Assembly: GCA_002473385.1 (NCBI GenBank)
Contig: DKTR01000053.1
Coordinates: forward strand, 5,117-36,495
Length of the DNA: 31,379 nt
Origin: Lachnospiraceae bacterium UBA7225
GTDB lineage: Bacteria > Bacillota > Clostridia > Lachnospirales > Lachnospiraceae
Reading direction: 5' to 3'
A program made the translations under genes and the position numbers. The notes under the pieces are model-generated. The model did not search any database, was not told where the DNA came from, and saw only the letters and a program-made list of their open reading frames with translations. Shown in pieces: positions 1-7,570 of this stretch (positions are counted from its first letter, which is position 1; every line of letters begins with the position of its first letter).

Positions 1-84
1 TGCGGAAGATGGGACTTGAACCCACACGACATAACTGCCACTAGATCCTTAGTCTAGCCTGTCTGCCAATTCCAGCACTTCCGC
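1..84 (-). tRNA. tRNA-Leu, anticodon AAG
   Basis: Read on the minus strand, a 7-bp acceptor stem (GCGGAAG with CTTCCGC) and discriminator A at position 1 enclose a long variable arm and the T-arm GGGTTCAAGTCCC, the class II layout of tRNA-Leu. The anticodon stem CTAGA/TCTAG closes a 7-base loop CTAAGGA, which puts AAG at positions 34-36. An A at position 34 is expected to be deaminated to inosine, so the tRNA would read CUU and CUC codons. The 3' CCA, if encoded, lies outside the window. A promoter sits immediately upstream at 96-124. Confidence 0.93.
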
Positions 85-95
85 AAGCAAAAAGT

Positions 96-124
96 ATTAT
101 AGCACCAGGCAGCGGATTCGTCAA
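96..124 (-). promoter_or_regulatory. Promoter of the minus-strand tRNA-Leu
   Basis: On the minus strand a -35 box TTGACG (119-124) and a perfect -10 box TATAAT (96-101) are separated by exactly 17 bases. The -10 lies about 12 bases upstream of the tRNA 5' end at 84, so transcription should begin close to the mature 5' end. Confidence 0.85.
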
Positions 125-151
125 CAAGAAATTGAAAAAAATTGTAAAAAA

Positions 152-183
152 TTTTCTGCGCGTTTTCTGCGGAAATTTTCTGC
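152..183 (+). repeat. Three direct copies of TTTTCTGC
   Basis: The octamer TTTTCTGC occurs at 152-159, 163-170 and 176-183, with start-to-start spacings of 11 and 13 bases, close to one helical turn. The array lies between the tRNA-Leu promoter and the probable kinase promoter. It could be a regulator site, but no regulator is visible nearby and the AT-rich setting makes chance plausible. Confidence 0.4.
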
Positions 184-197
184 TTATATAGCCGGGC

Positions 198-226
198 TTG
201 TAGGATGGCAGGAAACGTGATATGCT
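198..226 (+). promoter_or_regulatory. Probable promoter of the FGGY kinase
   Basis: TTGTAG (198-203) and TATGCT (221-226) are separated by 17 bases and lie about 30 bases before the ATG at 256. Each box has two mismatches to consensus, so the match is moderate. Confidence 0.45.
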
Positions 227-255
227 TAAAAAATATACGATATGGGGGAACAGGG

Positions 256-1587
256 ATGAAAGTAATCGGAATTGATATTGGAACAACAACGATCAGCGGC
301 GTGGTGCTTGACGCGGAGGCAGATGCTGTGCTTGACGCAAGGGCAGTGGAGAACGGAAGTTTTATAGAAACCGGGCGGTCATGGGAGCGACTGCAGGATG
401 TGCCCGCGATCATAAGGAAGGCAGCGAAGCTTCTGGATGATTTGCTGGCGCAGTATCCGGACACGGCGGCAATCGGGCTTACCGGGCAGATGCATGGTAT
501 TTTATATACAGACAGGGAAGGCAGATGCGTAAGTCCGCTGTACACATGGCAGGACGGAAGGGGCGGTCTGGCGGAAGCGGGCAGAGAGAATCTGGCAAAG
601 GAGGTACAGCACACAACCGGTATGGAGATTGCGGCGGGTTACGGATTGCTGACGCATTTGTACAATCAGCGGCACGGAGAAGTCCCGGAGGAGGCGGTGG
701 GACTCTGTACGATTGCTGATTATTTCGGAATGGTTCTTACCGGGCGGAAATGGGCTCTGATGCATGTGAGTAATGCCGCGGGTCTGGGTTTGTTTGACTG
801 TGAGAGGCTGTGCTTTGATGGCAGAGCGCTGCAGCAGCTGGCCATTGACGAGAAGCTTCTGCCGGAGGTGACAGCGGATTTTTTGGTTGCCGGGCAATAT
901 AAAGGACTTCCGGTCTGCACGGCGCTGGGAGATAATCAGGCAGGCTTCCTTGGAAGTGTGGGGTTTCAGAAGAATGTGCTGCTTGTGAATATGGGAACCG
1001 GCGGTCAGATTTCCATGATGACGGACCGCTACGTACGTCTGCCGGGAATTGAAACGCGCCCGTTTGATGGTGAAAGGTATCTGATGGTGGGTGCCTCGCT
1101 CTGCGGCGGAAGGGCGTATGCCATTCTGGAGGCATTTTTCCGGGCGTATGCCGCTGCATTTTCGGGGCAGGAGGCGCCGCCGCAGTATGAAGTAATGGAA
1201 CGTCTGGCCCGCAGTACAGCGGAAAACAGTCTGAAGATTTCGACCCTGTTCCAGGGAACACGCACAGAACCTGCGCTGCGGGGAAGTATTACAAACATCT
1301 GTGAAGACAACTTCACTCCGGCACAGATGATCCGCGGCGTGATGACGGGCATGGCGCAGGAGCTGTATACGATGTACCGGAAAATAGCAGACGGCACCGG
1401 CAGCCGTGCAGAGCTGCTTATCGCTTCTGGTAATGGGCTGCGGAAAAATGCACTTTTGAGGGAGATATTTTCGGAAATGTTCCGGGCAAAGCTTTGCCTT
1501 GCGCGCTTTGAAGAGGAAGCGGCATGCGGCGCGGCACTGGCGGCAGTTCTCTCCGTGTCCGGCAATGGTGGTTACAAAACGCCGTAA
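256..1587 (+). CDS. FGGY-family carbohydrate kinase, sedoheptulokinase-like
   Basis: Predicted to phosphorylate a sugar with ATP in the cytoplasm. The 443-residue protein has the FGGY kinase layout: an N-terminal phosphate-1 loop DIGTTTISG (residues 7-15), the segment IGLTGQMHG (73-81), a probable catalytic Asp226 in ALGDNQAG, a phosphate-2 loop NMGTGGQIS (245-253), and a C-terminal adenosine-binding stretch around SGNGLRKN. The QMHG and YTWQDGR segments resemble those in sedoheptulokinase (SHPK/CARKL-type) proteins, so sedoheptulose is the best guess for the substrate, but the family is broad. ATG at 256 is chosen over an in-frame ATG at 205 because GGGGGAACAGGG directly precedes it and the conserved fold begins there. 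The gene stands alone between two tRNA-Leu genes, with no transporter or other pentose enzyme beside it to confirm the substrate. Confidence 0.85.
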   Translation: MKVIGIDIGTTTISGVVLDAEADAVLDARAVENGSFIETGRSWERLQDVPAIIRKAAKLLDDLLAQYPDTAAIGLTGQMHGILYTDREGRCVSPLYTWQDGRGGLAEAGRENLAKEVQHTTGMEIAAGYGLLTHLYNQRHGEVPEEAVGLCTIADYFGMVLTGRKWALMHVSNAAGLGLFDCERLCFDGRALQQLAIDEKLLPEVTADFLVAGQYKGLPVCTALGDNQAGFLGSVGFQKNVLLVNMGTGGQISMMTDRYVRLPGIETRPFDGERYLMVGASLCGGRAYAILEAFFRAYAAAFSGQEAPPQYEVMERLARSTAENSLKISTLFQGTRTEPALRGSITNICEDNFTPAQMIRGVMTGMAQELYTMYRKIADGTGSRAELLIASGNGLRKNALLREIFSEMFRAKLCLARFEEEAACGAALAAVLSVSGNGGYKTP

Positions 1588-1615
1588 AAAAATTAAATTT
1601 TTTTTAAAAAAGCTG

Positions 1616-1644
1616 TTGACATCCGGGGAAAAGTATTGTATATT
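1616..1644 (+). promoter_or_regulatory. Promoter of the plus-strand tRNA-Leu
   Basis: A perfect -35 TTGACA (1616-1621) is followed after 17 bases by TATATT (1639-1644). The 25 bases upstream are almost pure A/T, which could act as an UP element, as is common for stable RNA promoters. Confidence 0.88.
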
Positions 1645-1681
1645 AATATGCGTGCGAACGAAGCACATCATAAAGGAAAAT

Positions 1682-1766
1682 GCAGGAGTGGCGGAATTGG
1701 CAGACGCGCAGGCTTCAGGTGCCTGTGGTCGTTAAGACCGTGTGGGTTCAAGTCCCATCTCCTGCA
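1682..1766 (+). tRNA. tRNA-Leu, anticodon CAG
   Basis: A 7-bp acceptor stem GCAGGAG/CTCCTGC, discriminator A at 1766, the D-arm typical of tRNA-Leu, an anticodon stem CAGGC/GCCTG closing loop TTCAGGT (anticodon CAG), a long variable arm and T-arm GGGTTCAAGTCCC are all present. It reads CUG. CCA is not encoded and must be added after transcription. Its D- and T-arms are nearly identical to those of the other tRNA-Leu at 1-84. Confidence 0.95.
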
Positions 1767-1770
1767 CTTT

Positions 1771-1803
1771 TTTTATTTCCGCGAGCAATGAGCCAAGCGC
1801 CGT
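1771..1803 (+). repeat. 33-bp direct repeat, copy 1
   Basis: It starts with TTTTATTTCC immediately after the tRNA and matches 1866-1898 at 31 of 33 positions. Its opening T-run may serve as the terminator tail of the tRNA. Confidence 0.75.
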
Positions 1804-1843
1804 GCTTGCACGAACATTTGGCGAATGCCGCGAGGGTCAAATA

Positions 1844-1863
1844 CCCCGTTGCTTGCAGCGGGG
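1844..1863 (+). terminator. Hairpin terminator inside the repeat element
   Basis: CCCCGTTG and its partner at the right side form an 8-bp stem (one G-T pair) with the 4-base loop CTTG. It is followed by CATTTTATTT, so the second 33-bp repeat supplies the U-tract. It could end transcription coming from the tRNA. Confidence 0.6.
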
Positions 1864-1865
1864 CA

Positions 1866-1898
1866 TTTTATTTCCGCGAGCAATGAGTCAAGTGCCGT
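1866..1898 (+). repeat. 33-bp direct repeat, copy 2
   Basis: Second copy of the 1771-1803 unit, offset by 95 bases, with two C-to-T differences. Between the copies lie a short hairpin (CGTGC-TT-GCACG, 1801-1812) nested within GCCAA/TTGGC and the hairpin at 1844-1863. The whole behaves like one structured unit. Confidence 0.75.
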
Positions 1899-1908
1899 AA
1901 CTTAAGAA

Positions 1909-1937
1909 TTGATTAATGCAGAAAATAATGGTATACT
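1909..1937 (+). promoter_or_regulatory. Promoter of the apt-rel-hisS operon
   Basis: TTGATT (1909-1914), a 17-base spacer and TATACT (1932-1937), with an additional extended -10 TGG just before it. It lies about 65 bases upstream of the apt start and is the only good promoter seen ahead of the six-gene run. Confidence 0.8.
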
Positions 1938-2001
1938 ATAGAGTATCTGTGGTTGAGTAACCTTTTCCCGGAAATTTTATATATTGAGTGGAGGAAGACA
2001 A

Positions 2002-2529
2002 ATGAAAAAGAGCGTAGAGGAATATATCAGAAGCATACCGGATTTTCCGGAGCCGGGTATTATTTTCCGCGATATCACAAGTGTTCTGCAGGATGCGGAT
2101 GGTCTGCATGCGGCAATTGATGCTATGCAGGCGCTCATTAGTCCGGAAGAAGTAGATGTGATCGCCGGCACAGAGTCCAGAGGATTTCTGTTTGGAGCGC
2201 CGATTGCTTACAATTTGCATAAGCCGTTCGTGCTGATACGCAAAAAAGGCAAACTTCCCTGCGCAACTATTTCAAAAAAATATGACCTGGAATATGGCAC
2301 AGCAGAGATTGAGATCCATAAAGATGCCGTTGCTCCGGGGCAGCGGGTGGTGATCATTGACGATCTGCTGGCAACCGGCGGTACGCTGGCGGCCTGCAAC
2401 GCGCTGGTTGAGGAACTGGGAGGAATTGTTGTAAAAAATGTTTTCCTTATCGAACTTGCCGGTCTGAAAGGCCGGGAAAAGCTGAAGGACTACGACGTGG
2501 AATCTGTAGTGCGCTACGAAGGAAAGTAA
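2002..2529 (+). CDS. apt: Adenine phosphoribosyltransferase
   Basis: Converts adenine and PRPP to AMP and pyrophosphate in purine salvage, in the cytoplasm. The 175-residue protein has the usual APRT length, opens with the family-typical IPDFPEPGIIFRDIT segment (residues 12-26), and carries the PRPP-binding loop VVIIDDLLATGGT (117-129). The ATG at 2002 is preceded by GTGGAGGAAG at ideal spacing; an upstream in-frame TTG at 1984 overlaps that ribosome binding site and is unlikely. It is the first gene of the operon and lies 36 bases before rel, a pairing of apt with rel that is common in Firmicutes and links purine supply to the stringent response. Confidence 0.97.
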   Translation: MKKSVEEYIRSIPDFPEPGIIFRDITSVLQDADGLHAAIDAMQALISPEEVDVIAGTESRGFLFGAPIAYNLHKPFVLIRKKGKLPCATISKKYDLEYGTAEIEIHKDAVAPGQRVVIIDDLLATGGTLAACNALVEELGGIVVKNVFLIELAGLKGREKLKDYDVESVVRYEGK

Positions 2530-2565
2530 AGGTAACACAAATATCCCATAATGAGTGGTGGTTAG

Positions 2566-4893
2566 ATGGACGTAAGGGAAAAAACAACAATGGATGAAAA
2601 CGAAAAAATGGCGGAGATCAAGCGCGTGGAAGCCCGTGTGAAAAGCATGGAAGATTTTACGGATCCGGATGCGCTTTACAGTGAGCTGATCGCAAGTATT
2701 AAAAAGTATCATCCGTCTGCGGATACTTCCATGGTTGAAAAGGCATATAAAATAGCGAGTGAGGCGCATAAGGGTCAGAAGCGGAAATCGGGGGAGCCGT
2801 ATATCATCCATCCGCTTTGTGTGGGAATTATTCTTGCTGACCTGGAGATGGATAAAGAGACAATCACGGCGGGGCTGCTGCACGATGTTGTGGAAGATAC
2901 TGTCATGACCTCTGAGGAGATCCGTGAGGAATTTGGCGAGGATGTCGAACAGCTTGTGGACGGTGTCACGAAACTCGGACAATTGAGCTATTCGGCGGAT
3001 AAAATAGAGGTGCAGGCGGAAAATCTGCGGAAAATGTTTCTCGCAATGGCGAAGGACATCCGCGTTATCTTGATTAAGCTGGCGGACCGGCTGCACAATA
3101 TGCGCACGCTGAAATACATGCGTCCGGAGAAGCAGAAGGAAAAAGCGCGCGAGACGATGGACATTTATGCACCAATTGCGCAGCGTCTTGGTATCTCCAA
3201 AATTAAGGTGGAGCTGGATGATCTTTCCTTAAAATATCTGCAGCCGGATGTTTACTACGATCTGGTGGAGAAGATTGCCCTCCGCAAAACAGAGCGTGAA
3301 AAATTCGTGCAGGGCATCGTGGATCAGGTAAAAAAGCATATTGGGGATGCCGGTATCCGGGCACAGGTGGACGGGCGTATAAAGCACTTTTTCAGCATTT
3401 ACAAGAAAATGGTGAATCAGGATAAGACGATCGATCAGATTTACGATCTGTTTGCGGTGCGTATCATTGTGGATTCCGTGAAGGACTGTTATGCGGCGCT
3501 CGGTGTCATCCATGAGATGTATACGCCGATTCCGGGCAGGTTCAAGGATTATATCGCGATGCCGAAACCGAACATGTACCAGTCACTGCATACGACACTG
3601 ATCGGTCCGAATGGTACGCCCTTTGAGATCCAGATCCGTACCTTTGAGATGCATAAGACAGCGGAGTACGGTATTGCAGCGCACTGGAAATATAAGGAGC
3701 AGTCCGATGGCAAAAAGTCGGGAGGCAACCAGGAAGAAGAAAAAATGACATGGCTGCGCCAGATCCTGGAGTGGCAGCGGGATATGTCGGATAATCATGA
3801 GTTTCTGAACCTTCTGAAGAGCGACCTGGATCTGTTTGCGGAAAATGTATACTGCTTTACACCGGCAGGGGATGTGAAAAACCTTCCGGCGGGTTCCACG
3901 CCGATCGATTTTGCCTACAATGTGCACAGCGCGGTCGGCAACAAAATGGTGGGTGCGCGTGTGAACGGAAAGCTGGTAAATATTGATTACGTCATCCAGA
4001 ACGGTGACCGCATCGAGATTATTACCTCGCAGAATTCCAGAGGACCGAGCCGCGACTGGCTGAAAATTGTAAAGAGTACGCAGGCAAAAAACAAGATCAA
4101 CCAGTGGTTCAAGCAGGAGCTGAAGGAAGACAATATTGTCAAGGGCAAGGAAATGATGAGCACTTACTGCAAGGCGAAGGGAATTGTGCTGAGCGATCTC
4201 ACAAAACCGGAGTTTATGCAGGCGGTGATGATAAAATACGGATTCCGCGACTGGGATTCTGTAATGGCAGCCATCGGGCATGGCGGTCTGAAGGAGGGGC
4301 AGGTAGTCAACCGTCTTCTGGAGGAACGCAGGAAAAAACAGCAGAAGGAGCTGACGGATGCCCAGGTTCTGGAGTCAGCCGAAAACGCTGCTGCCGGCGG
4401 AAATGCCCGTGACCGGCAGAAAAAACATGGGAGTAGAAATGGCATTGTCGTAAAGGGTATCGACGATGTGGCTGTGCGCTTTGCAAAATGCTGCAGCCCG
4501 GTGCCGGGAGATGAGATTGTCGGATTTGTGACGAGAGGACGCGGGGTAACGATCCACCGCACAGACTGCGTGAATATGATCCATCTTCCGACTGAGGAGC
4601 AGGTCCGTCTGATCGAGGCGGAATGGCAGGCGAATCCCGGCGATGTTTCCGGAAGATTTCTGGCAGAGATCAAAATATTCGGCAACAACCGTACCGGGCT
4701 GCTGGTGGATATCTCCAGGATATTTACTGAGCGCAAGATTGACGTACTTAGCGTCAATTCCCGCACAAGCAAGCAGGGAACGGCAACAATTGCCATGGCA
4801 TTTGAGGTAGAGAGCAGGGCAGAGCTGGATTCACTGATCGGAAAAATCCGGCAGGTGGAGAGCGTTCTGGATATTGCACGCACGACCGGTTAG
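2566..4893 (+). CDS. rel: Bifunctional (p)ppGpp synthetase/hydrolase, Rel
   Basis: Makes and degrades the alarmone (p)ppGpp in the stringent response. At 775 residues it is a full-length Rel. The HD hydrolase domain has an intact HDVVED (residues 106-111), the synthetase domain contains RFKDYIAMPKPNMYQSLHT as in Firmicute Rel enzymes, and a TGS domain (about 410-470), a region with the conserved Cys-Cys pair FAKCCSPVPGD and a C-terminal ACT domain follow. Both catalytic sites look functional. The start is uncertain: ATG at 2566 has GTGGTGG upstream, while ATG at 2590 has TAAGGGA upstream and would shorten the protein by eight residues. The next gene begins nine bases after the stop. Confidence 0.97.
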   Translation: MDVREKTTMDENEKMAEIKRVEARVKSMEDFTDPDALYSELIASIKKYHPSADTSMVEKAYKIASEAHKGQKRKSGEPYIIHPLCVGIILADLEMDKETITAGLLHDVVEDTVMTSEEIREEFGEDVEQLVDGVTKLGQLSYSADKIEVQAENLRKMFLAMAKDIRVILIKLADRLHNMRTLKYMRPEKQKEKARETMDIYAPIAQRLGISKIKVELDDLSLKYLQPDVYYDLVEKIALRKTEREKFVQGIVDQVKKHIGDAGIRAQVDGRIKHFFSIYKKMVNQDKTIDQIYDLFAVRIIVDSVKDCYAALGVIHEMYTPIPGRFKDYIAMPKPNMYQSLHTTLIGPNGTPFEIQIRTFEMHKTAEYGIAAHWKYKEQSDGKKSGGNQEEEKMTWLRQILEWQRDMSDNHEFLNLLKSDLDLFAENVYCFTPAGDVKNLPAGSTPIDFAYNVHSAVGNKMVGARVNGKLVNIDYVIQNGDRIEIITSQNSRGPSRDWLKIVKSTQAKNKINQWFKQELKEDNIVKGKEMMSTYCKAKGIVLSDLTKPEFMQAVMIKYGFRDWDSVMAAIGHGGLKEGQVVNRLLEERRKKQQKELTDAQVLESAENAAAGGNARDRQKKHGSRNGIVVKGIDDVAVRFAKCCSPVPGDEIVGFVTRGRGVTIHRTDCVNMIHLPTEEQVRLIEAEWQANPGDVSGRFLAEIKIFGNNRTGLLVDISRIFTERKIDVLSVNSRTSKQGTATIAMAFEVESRAELDSLIGKIRQVESVLDIARTTG

Positions 4894-4902
4894 GAGGCAG
4901 AG

Positions 4903-5532
4903 ATGAAAAAACTGCGGCTGGAACAAAAGGTGATCGGCATGGTATCGACCAACGTATACCTTGCCATCAACAACGAGACGAAAGAAGCGTTTCTGGTCGA
5001 TCCGGCGGACAGCGCAGAGCTGATGGAGGACTGGATCGCACAGACACAGGTGACGCTGAAGGCAATTCTGCTCACGCACGGGCATTTTGATCATATCGGG
5101 GCGGTTATGAAGCTGAAAGCGGATCTGCAGGTGCCGGTGTATGCGATGCAGGCGGAGAAAACAGTGCTGGAGGATCCCCTTCTTAATGCTTCAGCCAAAT
5201 TTGGCAAACCGTTTTCCGTGAAGGGTGACCGCTTTCTGACGGATGGGGCATCCTTTAGTGTGGCGGGCTTTGACATCAATGTTTATCACACACCGGGGCA
5301 CACAAAGGGCGGCGCCTGCTATTATCTTGCAGAGGAAAAGGTGCTGTTCTCCGGGGATACGATTTTCTGCGAGAGCATTGGACGCGCAGATCTGCCGACC
5401 GGAAATGGTGCGGAACTGGTGCGTTCTGTGCGGAAGATTCTGGACGCACTTCCGGATGATACAGCGATTTATCCGGGGCATGACGAAGCAACCAGTGTTG
5501 CACATGAGAGGAGATACAATCCGTTCTTATGA
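4903..5532 (+). CDS. Metallo-beta-lactamase-fold hydrolase, glyoxalase II-like
   Basis: A cytoplasmic two-metal hydrolase of the glyoxalase II/YqgX-like branch. The 209-residue protein shows THGHFDH (His59, His61, Asp63, His64), a later His in HTPGHTKGG, the bridging Asp in FSGDTIF and the last His in YPGHDEA, so the metal site is complete. There is no long C-terminal substrate domain as in classic glyoxalase II, so the true thioester substrate is unknown. AGGAGG lies just ahead of the ATG. Its stop overlaps the next gene's start by four bases (ATGA), which argues for translational coupling with hemZ. This gene order beside rel is common in Clostridia. Confidence 0.9.
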   Translation: MKKLRLEQKVIGMVSTNVYLAINNETKEAFLVDPADSAELMEDWIAQTQVTLKAILLTHGHFDHIGAVMKLKADLQVPVYAMQAEKTVLEDPLLNASAKFGKPFSVKGDRFLTDGASFSVAGFDINVYHTPGHTKGGACYYLAEEKVLFSGDTIFCESIGRADLPTGNGAELVRSVRKILDALPDDTAIYPGHDEATSVAHERRYNPFL

Positions 5533-6977
5533 TTACGGTACAGCTGAATAAAAGAGATTTTGAATATGATATCCATTCTCTGATAAGGGCATTTTATCCG
5601 GGGGTGGATGTTACTCTGTATCTGGAAGGAGAGGAGTCTCCCGGGGATTTTGAGAAAAAGCTGGAGGTTATCTACGGCAATGACGGCATCAGGCTCATCT
5701 GGAGAGAGACAGATGGACGGATCCTTGCGCAGAGTGAGCGCGCAGTGGATTTTTACGCCGACCGGAAGGCAACAAAAAACACTCTGAAGGCAATGCTTTA
5801 TGAGCTGCTTTCTGACTGTATAGGGCAGAAACTCCCGTGGGGGAACCTGACCGGTATCCGTCCGACGAAGATTCCGATGGGACTTCTGGAGGAAGGCTGG
5901 AAAAATATGGAGATCGCTGAATATATGCGGAAAACCTATTATACCAGCAATGAAAAGACGGCGCTTGCCATTTCAATCGCAAACCGCGAACGCGCGATTT
6001 TAAAAGATATTGATTATCAGAATGGCTACAGTCTGTATGTCGGAATTCCGTTTTGTCCAAGTATCTGCCTGTACTGCTCATTTAGCTCCAGTCCGCTTTC
6101 ACTCTGGAAGGATTACGTGGATGTCTATCTGGATGCGCTCTGCAGGGAGATTGAGCAGACAGCGCATATCTGGTCGGGAAAAACGCTGGACACCATTTAT
6201 ATCGGAGGAGGGACGCCGACAACGTTGTCCCCGGAACAACTGGAGCGGCTTCTGCAGACACTGGAGAAGTGCTTTGATTTCCGGTATCTGAAGGAATTTA
6301 CCGTCGAGGCAGGGCGCCCGGACAGCATCACGGCAGAAAAACTGCAGGTATTGAAAAACCATCCTGTTACACGCATATCTATTAATCCGCAGACAATGAA
6401 TGACCGGACGCTGGAAATTATCGGCAGGAAGCATACCGTGGAGCAGACAAAGTGGGCGTTTGCACTTGCGCGGGAAACAGGGTTTGACAATATCAATATG
6501 GATCTGATCGTTGGATTGCCGGGAGAGGGCTATCCGGAGGTAGAGCACACCATGCAGCAGGTGACGGCGCTGGCACCGGATTCCATCACGGTACATTCGC
6601 TGGCGCTTAAGCGGGCGACGCGTCTCAACCTCTTTAAGGATCAGTACGCGCCGATGAGCTTTGTGAATAACCAGGAGATTATGGACATGACGGCGCGCTA
6701 TGCCGCGCAGGCGGGGCAGTTTCCATATTATCTTTACCGCCAGAAAAACATGGCGGGAAATTTTGAAAACGTCGGCTATGCGCGGGAAGGCGCCGCAGGC
6801 ATATACAACATTCTGATCATGGAAGAGAAGCAGAGTATTCTTGCACTTGGCGCCGGAGCCTCCACAAAGATTGTATCCGGCGAACGGATCGAACGAATTG
6901 AGAATGTTAAGGATATTCGTACCTATATTGCACGAATTGATGAGATGATCGCGCGCAAATCAAAAATAATGGAATGA
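5529..6977 (+). CDS. hemZ: HemZ-like radical SAM enzyme (coproporphyrinogen dehydrogenase family)
   Basis: A 482-residue radical SAM protein of the HemN/HemW/HemZ group. The cluster-binding motif is Cys176-x3-Cys180-x2-Cys183 (CPSICLYC), followed by the GGGTP SAM-binding stretch (226-230) and VGLPGEG in the second half. An N-terminal domain of about 165 residues with PWGNLTGIRPTK precedes the radical SAM core, which distinguishes HemZ from HemN. Oxygen-independent coproporphyrinogen III oxidation is the name given to the family, but many Clostridia with this gene lack heme synthesis, so haem handling or another radical reaction is possible. It overlaps the upstream MBL gene by four bases and the downstream HD gene by four. 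Confidence 0.9.
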   Translation: MITVQLNKRDFEYDIHSLIRAFYPGVDVTLYLEGEESPGDFEKKLEVIYGNDGIRLIWRETDGRILAQSERAVDFYADRKATKNTLKAMLYELLSDCIGQKLPWGNLTGIRPTKIPMGLLEEGWKNMEIAEYMRKTYYTSNEKTALAISIANRERAILKDIDYQNGYSLYVGIPFCPSICLYCSFSSSPLSLWKDYVDVYLDALCREIEQTAHIWSGKTLDTIYIGGGTPTTLSPEQLERLLQTLEKCFDFRYLKEFTVEAGRPDSITAEKLQVLKNHPVTRISINPQTMNDRTLEIIGRKHTVEQTKWAFALARETGFDNINMDLIVGLPGEGYPEVEHTMQQVTALAPDSITVHSLALKRATRLNLFKDQYAPMSFVNNQEIMDMTARYAAQAGQFPYYLYRQKNMAGNFENVGYAREGAAGIYNILIMEEKQSILALGAGASTKIVSGERIERIENVKDIRTYIARIDEMIARKSKIME

Positions 6978-7570
6978 GCGGAAGAAGTATGGAAACGAAG
7001 AAGTATCATATTATCCAGACAGACCTGCAAAAAGAACTTGTTCACGGAATCTGTGTGAGTAATCTTGCTTACCGGGTGGGCATGAAGATGAAGCTGCCCG
7101 GGGATATCTGCCACCAGCTCGCAGTCGCCGGACTTGTCCACGATATTGGTAAGCTGGAGATCATGAAATTTATGTATTCGAGGGACGAGGGCACGCCGCT
7201 GCATGTGGAGGAGATGCGCTATGTGAGAACACATCCGGCGCTCGGCTATATGATTTTGAATGAAGAGGGATATTCTGCGGAAATTGCCAAATGGGTATTG
7301 TATCATCACGAAAATTACGATGGCAGCGGGTATCCGGCAAACAGATCCGGGGAGGAGATTCCCCTGGGGGCGAGGATTCTGCGGGTCTGCGATGTTTATG
7401 CGGCTCTGACAATGAACCGCTCATACCGGCAGGCATTCGACAGCGAGACGGCGGTGCGTCTGATGATAGATGAAGTGAAAAATTTTGATATGAAAGTATT
7501 TCTGGCATTTATGGAAGTGATCCATGAGGAAGGACAGCAGCCAGAGAAAGAGGGAGGATGCGATCAATGA
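6974..7570 (+). CDS. HD-GYP domain phosphohydrolase
   Basis: A 198-residue stand-alone HD-GYP domain with no receiver or sensor part. Visible motifs are VHDIGK (His56, Asp57, Lys60), THP (His87), HHENYDGSGYP (111-121) and the later Asp140 in RVCDVYAALT, which together form the complete HD-GYP signature. Members cleave cyclic di-GMP or related cyclic dinucleotides, so this may be a cyclic dinucleotide phosphodiesterase; the substrate cannot be read from sequence. The ATG at 6974 overlaps the hemZ stop (ATGA). An ATG at 6989 with GGAAGAAG upstream is an equally reasonable start and would lose only five residues. The neighbours rel and this gene put two nucleotide-signal enzymes in one operon. 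Confidence 0.88.
   Translation: MSGRSMETKKYHIIQTDLQKELVHGICVSNLAYRVGMKMKLPGDICHQLAVAGLVHDIGKLEIMKFMYSRDEGTPLHVEEMRYVRTHPALGYMILNEEGYSAEIAKWVLYHHENYDGSGYPANRSGEEIPLGARILRVCDVYAALTMNRSYRQAFDSETAVRLMIDEVKNFDMKVFLAFMEVIHEEGQQPEKEGGCDQ

Noticed and set aside
502..1671. Long minus-strand open frame (389 codons) opposite the FGGY kinase
   Set aside because: It is antisense to a well-supported kinase, is rich in Cys, His and Arg as shadow frames are, and has no ribosome site or family features.
1680..1886. Short plus-strand frame across tRNA-Leu and the repeat element
   Set aside because: It reads through a tRNA gene and repeat DNA, so it is not a protein gene.
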